From: Streptomyces griseorubiginosus
GTDB lineage: Bacteria > Actinomycetota > Actinomycetes > Streptomycetales > Streptomycetaceae
Assembly (NCBI RefSeq): GCF_017614965.1
Contig: NZ_WVUG01000020.1
Coordinates: 1 to 53,679, forward strand
Direction: 5' to 3'
DNA length: 53,679 nucleotides
Part shown: positions 50,537 to 53,679 of the stretch, one piece after another
How positions within the stretch are numbered: the stretch's first letter is position 1
How the letters are laid out: every line of letters begins with the position of its first letter
Made by a program: the position numbers and the translations under genes
The notes under the pieces: model-generated
Told to the model about the DNA's origin: nothing
The model's input: only the letters and a program-made list of their open reading frames with translations
Databases searched by the model: none

Positions 50537-51499
50537 GTGCGCCTGCGCTGCGCCGTGCTCGACGACTTCCAGCAGGTGGCGACCGAGATCGCCGACTGGT
50601 CGTCCGTGGCCGACCGGGTGGAGACCGTCTCCTTCTCCGAGCACTTCGCCTCCGAGGACGAACTGGTTTCCGCGCTCGCCGAGTTCGACATCGTCGTCAC
50701 CCTGCGCGAACGCGTTCCCTTCCCCGCCTCTCTGCTCACCCGCCTGCCGCGCTTGAAACTTCTCGTCGCCTCCGGCATGCGCAACAGCGTCATCGACTAC
50801 GCCGCCGCCGAGGCGCGGGGCGTCACCGTGTGCGGCACGGCGAGCTCCTCGACCCCGCCCGTCGAACTGACCTGGGCCCTGCTGCTGGGCCTGGCCCGCG
50901 GGATCGTCGCGGAGAACAACGCCCTGCGCTCCGGCGGCCCCTGGCAGCAGACGGTCGGCGCCGACCTGCACGGCCACCGGCTCGGCCTGCTGGGCCTCGG
51001 GAAGATCGGCAGCCGGGTCGCGCAGGTGGGCCTCGCCTTCGGGATGCACGTCAGCGCCTGGAGCCAGCACCTCACCAAGGAACACGCCGACGAGGTGGGC
51101 GTCGAACTCGCCCCGTCCAAGGAGGAGTTGCTCGCCGACAGCGACTTCGTCTCCGTCCACCTGGCCCTGAGCGACCGCACCCGCGGACTGCTCGGCCCCG
51201 CCGAACTCGCCCTGCTGAAGCCCACCGCCTATCTGGTGAACACCTCCCGCGCCGCCATCGTCGACCAGGACGCCCTGCTGGCCGCCCTGCGCGAGGGCCG
51301 TATCGCCGGCGCGGGCGTGGACGTGTTCGACGTCGAACCCCTGCCCGCCGACCACCCCCTGCGCACCGCGCCCCGGCTGCTGGCCACGCCCCACCTCGGC
51401 TATGTGTCGCGGGCGAACTACGAGACGTACTACGGGCAGGCCGTCGAGGACATCCGGGCCTTCCTGGACGGGGAGCCGGTGCGGCGGCTGGGCCGATGA
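50537..51499 (+). CDS. D-2-hydroxyacid dehydrogenase, NAD-dependent
   Basis: 320 aa. The NAD fold GLLGLGKIGSRVAQVGLAFG is followed by the catalytic Arg in YLVNTSRAAIVDQDALL, the Glu in DVFDVEPLPADHPL and the His in TPHLGYVSRANYE. This is the PGDH/formate dehydrogenase superfamily; substrate not clear, and the serine-pathway C-terminal ACT domain is absent. GTG at 50537 with GAAAGGA upstream. A TTGCGCAA palindrome lies 65 bp before it. Confidence 0.9.
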   Translation: MRLRCAVLDDFQQVATEIADWSSVADRVETVSFSEHFASEDELVSALAEFDIVVTLRERVPFPASLLTRLPRLKLLVASGMRNSVIDYAAAEARGVTVCGTASSSTPPVELTWALLLGLARGIVAENNALRSGGPWQQTVGADLHGHRLGLLGLGKIGSRVAQVGLAFGMHVSAWSQHLTKEHADEVGVELAPSKEELLADSDFVSVHLALSDRTRGLLGPAELALLKPTAYLVNTSRAAIVDQDALLAALREGRIAGAGVDVFDVEPLPADHPLRTAPRLLATPHLGYVSRANYETYYGQAVEDIRAFLDGEPVRRLGR

Positions 51500-51587
51500 G
51501 GGGAGCGACGGCGTGCGAGCGGGTGTTCAAAAAGGGTGATGCACCGATGAACGCCGTGACTCTGCGCGAGGCTCGGCGTTGAAGGGG

Positions 51588-51618
51588 GAGTGCGACGGCG
51601 AGTGGTGCCGGCGCACTC
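51588..51618 (+). other. 5' leader hairpin of chpG
   Basis: Stem GAGTGCG / CGCACTC with inner CGGC / GCCG, ending 10 bp before the GAAGGAG ribosome site of the chaplin gene. May stabilise or control the mRNA. Confidence 0.5.
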
Positions 51619-51640
51619 GCCTATTCAGAAGGAGAACGTG

Positions 51641-51925
51641 ATGTCTCGCATCGCGAAGGTGGCCGCCGTCGCGCTCGGCACCGGTGCCGTCGTCGTCAGC
51701 GGCGCCGGCCTGGCCATGGCCGACGCCGGTGCCCAGGGCGCGGCCGTGGGCTCGCCGGGCGTGCTGTCGGGCAACGTCGTCCAGGTCCCGGTCCACATCC
51801 CGGTCAACGTGTGCGGGAACACCGTCAACGTGATCGGCCTGCTGAACCCGGCCTTCGGCAACAGCTGCGCCAACGTCAGCGACCACGGCCACGACAAGAG
51901 CGGCGGCTACGGGTACGGCAACTGA
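51641..51925 (+). CDS. chpG: Short chaplin, ChpG-like
   Basis: 94-aa secreted hydrophobic surface protein. Signal peptide (KVAAVALGTGAVVVSGAGLA, cleavage near AMADA), then one chaplin domain (GSPGVLSGNVVQVPVHIPVN, VCGNTVNVIGLLNPAFGNSC) with the two conserved Cys, and an extra His/Asp/Gly/Tyr tail (SDHGHDKSGGYGYGN). Chaplins form the amyloid rodlet layer on aerial hyphae. The place next to melC2/melC1 matches chpG of S. coelicolor (SCO2699 beside SCO2700-2701). GAAGGAG precedes the ATG. Confidence 0.92.
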   Translation: MSRIAKVAAVALGTGAVVVSGAGLAMADAGAQGAAVGSPGVLSGNVVQVPVHIPVNVCGNTVNVIGLLNPAFGNSCANVSDHGHDKSGGYGYGN

Positions 51926-51942
51926 CGTCCCTGCGCACCCAC

Positions 51943-51979
51943 GGAAGAGCCCCGGCACCTCGAGCGCCGGGGCTCTTCC
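51943..51979. terminator. Terminator between chpG and melC2
   Basis: 14-bp stem GGAAGAGCCCCGGC / GCCGGGGCTCTTCC with a 9-nt loop between convergent genes. Confidence 0.88.
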
Positions 51980-52022
51980 CGTGCCCCGGGCCGCTTGTCC
52001 GGGGCCGCTGTCCGAGGCCGGC

Positions 52023-52889
52023 TCAGACGTACCGGTAGATGCGGCTGACGTCCTCCATCTGGTCCGGTGTCACGTCCCAGGGCGGCATCTTCTCGTGCCG
52101 GGCGACGATCCGCCCGTGCTGCTCGTCGCCCACGCCGGGTGGCTTGGCCGGCAGGTAGCGGGCGCCCTTGTGCCGGGCCTGCCAGCGGGTCCACTGCAGA
52201 TCGACGAAGGCGTGGTGGAGCCAGAACACCGGGTCGTTGACGGAGGCGCCGCCGAGCATCGCGCCGCCGACCCAGCGGTGCACCCGGTTGTGATTGCGCC
52301 AGGCGACACTCCCCCGGCCGGTCCCCCACCCCTCCAGCTTGTTGCGGAAGCCCCTGGTGACGGTGGAGTCCCAGGGCGAGACGTCGTAGACCCGCTCGGC
52401 GAGCGCCGACTCAAGTTCGCCGCGCGTCGGCAGTGCGATCGGGTCACGGGCCCGCCCGAGGTCCCGGGTCAGGAACTTCCCGTCGGTGACGCCCTCCTTG
52501 ATGGTCCAGTGGCCGGCCGCGTACGCGAACGGCCCGGTCGTCACCCGGTGGTCCGTGATGCGCCCGTTGCCGCCGAGCAGATCCGCGGTCCAGGGCGCCG
52601 AAGCCGCGGTGCGGTCGCGGGTCCAGTCCCAGTACGGCACGCTCACCGAGGAGTCGACCCTGCGCAGCGCCTTCTCCAGCTCCAGCAGGAAGCGGCGGTG
52701 CCAGGGCAGGAAGGAGGGCGTCATATGGGCGGCGCGCAGCCCGTCCTCCCCGTCGGAGGTGTAGTACTCGATGTGCAGCCGCACGAACTCGTCGTACTGC
52801 CCCCGCCGTTTGACCTCCAGCATCGCGTTCACGAACCGCCGCTTCTCGGCGCTCGTCAGCCTGCTGACGTCCTTACGCGTATACGCCAT
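52023..52889 (-). CDS. melC2: Tyrosinase MelC2
   Basis: 288-aa binuclear copper oxidase that makes melanin precursors from tyrosine. CuA His in FVRLHIEYY, in GLRAAHMTPSFLPWHRRFLL (two); CuB His in WRNHNRVHRWVGG (two) and FWLHHAFVD. Full length for the Streptomyces enzyme and no signal peptide: it is exported as a complex with MelC1. The start overlaps the melC1 end by 17 nt. Confidence 0.96.
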   Translation of the reverse strand: MAYTRKDVSRLTSAEKRRFVNAMLEVKRRGQYDEFVRLHIEYYTSDGEDGLRAAHMTPSFLPWHRRFLLELEKALRRVDSSVSVPYWDWTRDRTAASAPWTADLLGGNGRITDHRVTTGPFAYAAGHWTIKEGVTDGKFLTRDLGRARDPIALPTRGELESALAERVYDVSPWDSTVTRGFRNKLEGWGTGRGSVAWRNHNRVHRWVGGAMLGGASVNDPVFWLHHAFVDLQWTRWQARHKGARYLPAKPPGVGDEQHGRIVARHEKMPPWDVTPDQMEDVSRIYRYV

Positions 52890-53373
52890 GGTCTCCCCCC
52901 ATGTGCAGATGTCCCCCCATGTCCGTCTGTTCGCCGCTCACCGGCCCCGGTGCCATGTCCCGCAGGTGCTCCCCGGGTCCCATCTCGTCGACGGCCGCGC
53001 GGGCGGCCGCCAGGGGGGTCGGGTACGAGCGGTAGTGGTCGACCATGCTCAGCCAGGTGCCGTCGGCCCGGCGCATCAGATGCAGCGGGCGTCCGTCGAC
53101 GGTGACCTGCCAGTGCTCGCCGACGGCGCCGTGCGCCGCCATCGCGGTGGTGGCGGTCTTGAAGCCCTGGATGCGCCGGCCGTGATACGTCTCGTCGAAG
53201 GCCTCCTCGCCGGGCCTGGGCTCCACGCTCGCGGGCCGCGAGGCGGCGACGACGGGCGCGAGGGCCAGCGCCATCGCGGGCGCCAGCAGCCCCCGCAGCA
53301 TCTCCCGCCGCGTCCCGGCTCTCGTCGGCTCCCCCTCCGCGCCCACCGCCACCCCGCCTGCACTCACAACCAT
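52873..53373 (-). CDS. melC1: Tyrosinase copper chaperone MelC1
   Basis: 166 aa. Twin-Arg signal (TRREMLRGLLAPAMALALAP) directs Tat export of itself and the bound tyrosinase. The body has the MelC1 pattern FDETYHGRRIQGFKTATTAM and WLSMVDHYRSYPTPLAAARA, and a His/Met-rich C terminus (DMGGHLHMGGDHGVYA) suited to copper delivery. ATG at 53373 with GAGGAGCGA upstream; the ORF start at 53445 is rejected. Confidence 0.93.
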   Translation of the reverse strand: MVVSAGGVAVGAEGEPTRAGTRREMLRGLLAPAMALALAPVVAASRPASVEPRPGEEAFDETYHGRRIQGFKTATTAMAAHGAVGEHWQVTVDGRPLHLMRRADGTWLSMVDHYRSYPTPLAAARAAVDEMGPGEHLRDMAPGPVSGEQTDMGGHLHMGGDHGVYA

Positions 53374-53509
53374 GACTCGCTCCTCGTCCGATCCGGTTCG
53401 CTCGGTTCTCCGAAGCGCTAACCGACCGCCACCCCGTGCGGTCACCGTCGAGGGGCCAACAGATGGACACGGGATGCGGAGGCCACCGGTCCCGGCGCGG
53501 GAACGCGAG

Positions 53510-53542
53510 CGGGCCCGGAGCTGTCGTGGTGGTCCGGGCCCG
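53510..53542 (-). terminator. Hairpin after the partial gene at the window edge
   Basis: Perfect 10-bp stem CGGGCCCGGA / TCCGGGCCCG with a 13-nt loop, 17 bp past the stop at 53560. Confidence 0.7.
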
Positions 53543-53559
53543 GTGGGTGCGGCGTTCGG

Positions 53560-53679
53560 CTACAGGCCGGGGCCGAGGCCCAGGTTCGCGCCGGGGACCG
53601 TCTGCAGGACCGGGGTCAGCACGCCCGCCTCGGGCAGCTTCAGGTCGGGCAGGCCGGCGTTGTGCGGGTTGGGCGGGGT
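53560..53679 (-). CDS. Unidentified protein, C-terminal 39 residues only
   Basis: Open frame from the window edge to a TAG at 53560. The visible end is Pro/Leu/Gly-rich (GLPDLKLPEAGVLTPVLQTV ... LGLGPGL), like the tail of a secreted or surface protein. Start and identity lie outside the window. Confidence 0.6.
   Translation of the reverse strand, partial: TPPNPHNAGLPDLKLPEAGVLTPVLQTVPGANLGLGPGL

Overview
The window is a high-GC, GTG/TTG-start-rich Streptomyces chromosome segment. It carries Streptomyces hallmarks: a dynamin pair next to ssbB, a chaplin next to melC1/melC2, a LAXTG surface protein, a SARP and a LAL regulator, and a TTA codon in a cluster regulator. The order ettA ... ssbB - dynB/dynA - tRNA-Arg ... 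chpG - melC2 - melC1 looks like the conserved core of the genus, interrupted by two accessory blocks.

Layout. (1) 1-4.4 kb: 3' end of an FtsX-type ABC permease and its ATPase, preceded by a 21-bp tandem repeat, then a minus-strand operon ettA - acyl-CoA thioesterase - hypothetical. (2) 4.46-15.59 kb: an integrated pSAM2/SLP1-type actinomycete integrative and conjugative element (AICE) of about 11.06 kb. It is bounded by imperfect 71-bp direct repeats (putative attL/attR) lying in the ettA leader rather than in a tRNA gene. Its backbone is int, xis, repSA, spd genes, an FtsK/TraB translocase, a Pra-like protein, a KorSA-type GntR repressor with palindromic operators, and a Nudix (Pif-like) gene. 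Its left end is lower-GC cargo: a ParA-like ATPase overlapping a HEPN-like protein, a divergent orphan gene, and a 168-bp nested inverted repeat. (3) 15.7-22.9 kb: zinc-ribbon protein, Ser-rich repeat protein, TQXA thioester/LAXTG surface protein, ssbB, dynB, dynA, tRNA-Arg(TCT). (4) 23.3-43.5 kb: a biosynthetic gene cluster starting just past the tRNA. On the minus strand, AvrD-like synthase, P-loop kinase-like protein, KAS III, ACP, HAD phosphatase and a second P-loop protein stand in the same order as mmyD-X-C-A-P-K of the methylenomycin cluster, as I recall it. Around these lie two MFS exporters, a metallo-beta-lactamase-fold enzyme, a type II thioesterase, two luciferase-like monooxygenases, a flavin reductase, a quinone-oxidoreductase-like enzyme and five regulators (two MmyB-like, LAL, SARP, ArsR). 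(5) 43.6-53.7 kb: LCP ligase, TerD, TatA paralogue, MgtA-type P-ATPase with ArsR, BlaI-like regulator, membrane protein, D-2-hydroxyacid dehydrogenase, chaplin, tyrosinase operon, and the 3' end of an unidentified gene.

How the parts work together. The cluster looks set up to build a small butenolide or cyclopentanone-like product: KAS III and ACP make a beta-ketoacyl chain, the AvrD-like enzyme joins it to a small sugar or triose unit, HAD and kinase-like proteins handle phosphate, and FMN monooxygenases with the flavin reductase tailor it. It lacks several methylenomycin genes and has extra regulators, so the product is probably related but different. A CATATTGG-type motif recurs in three of its promoter regions and may mark a shared regulon. 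All calls are by reading motifs; no database search was possible.
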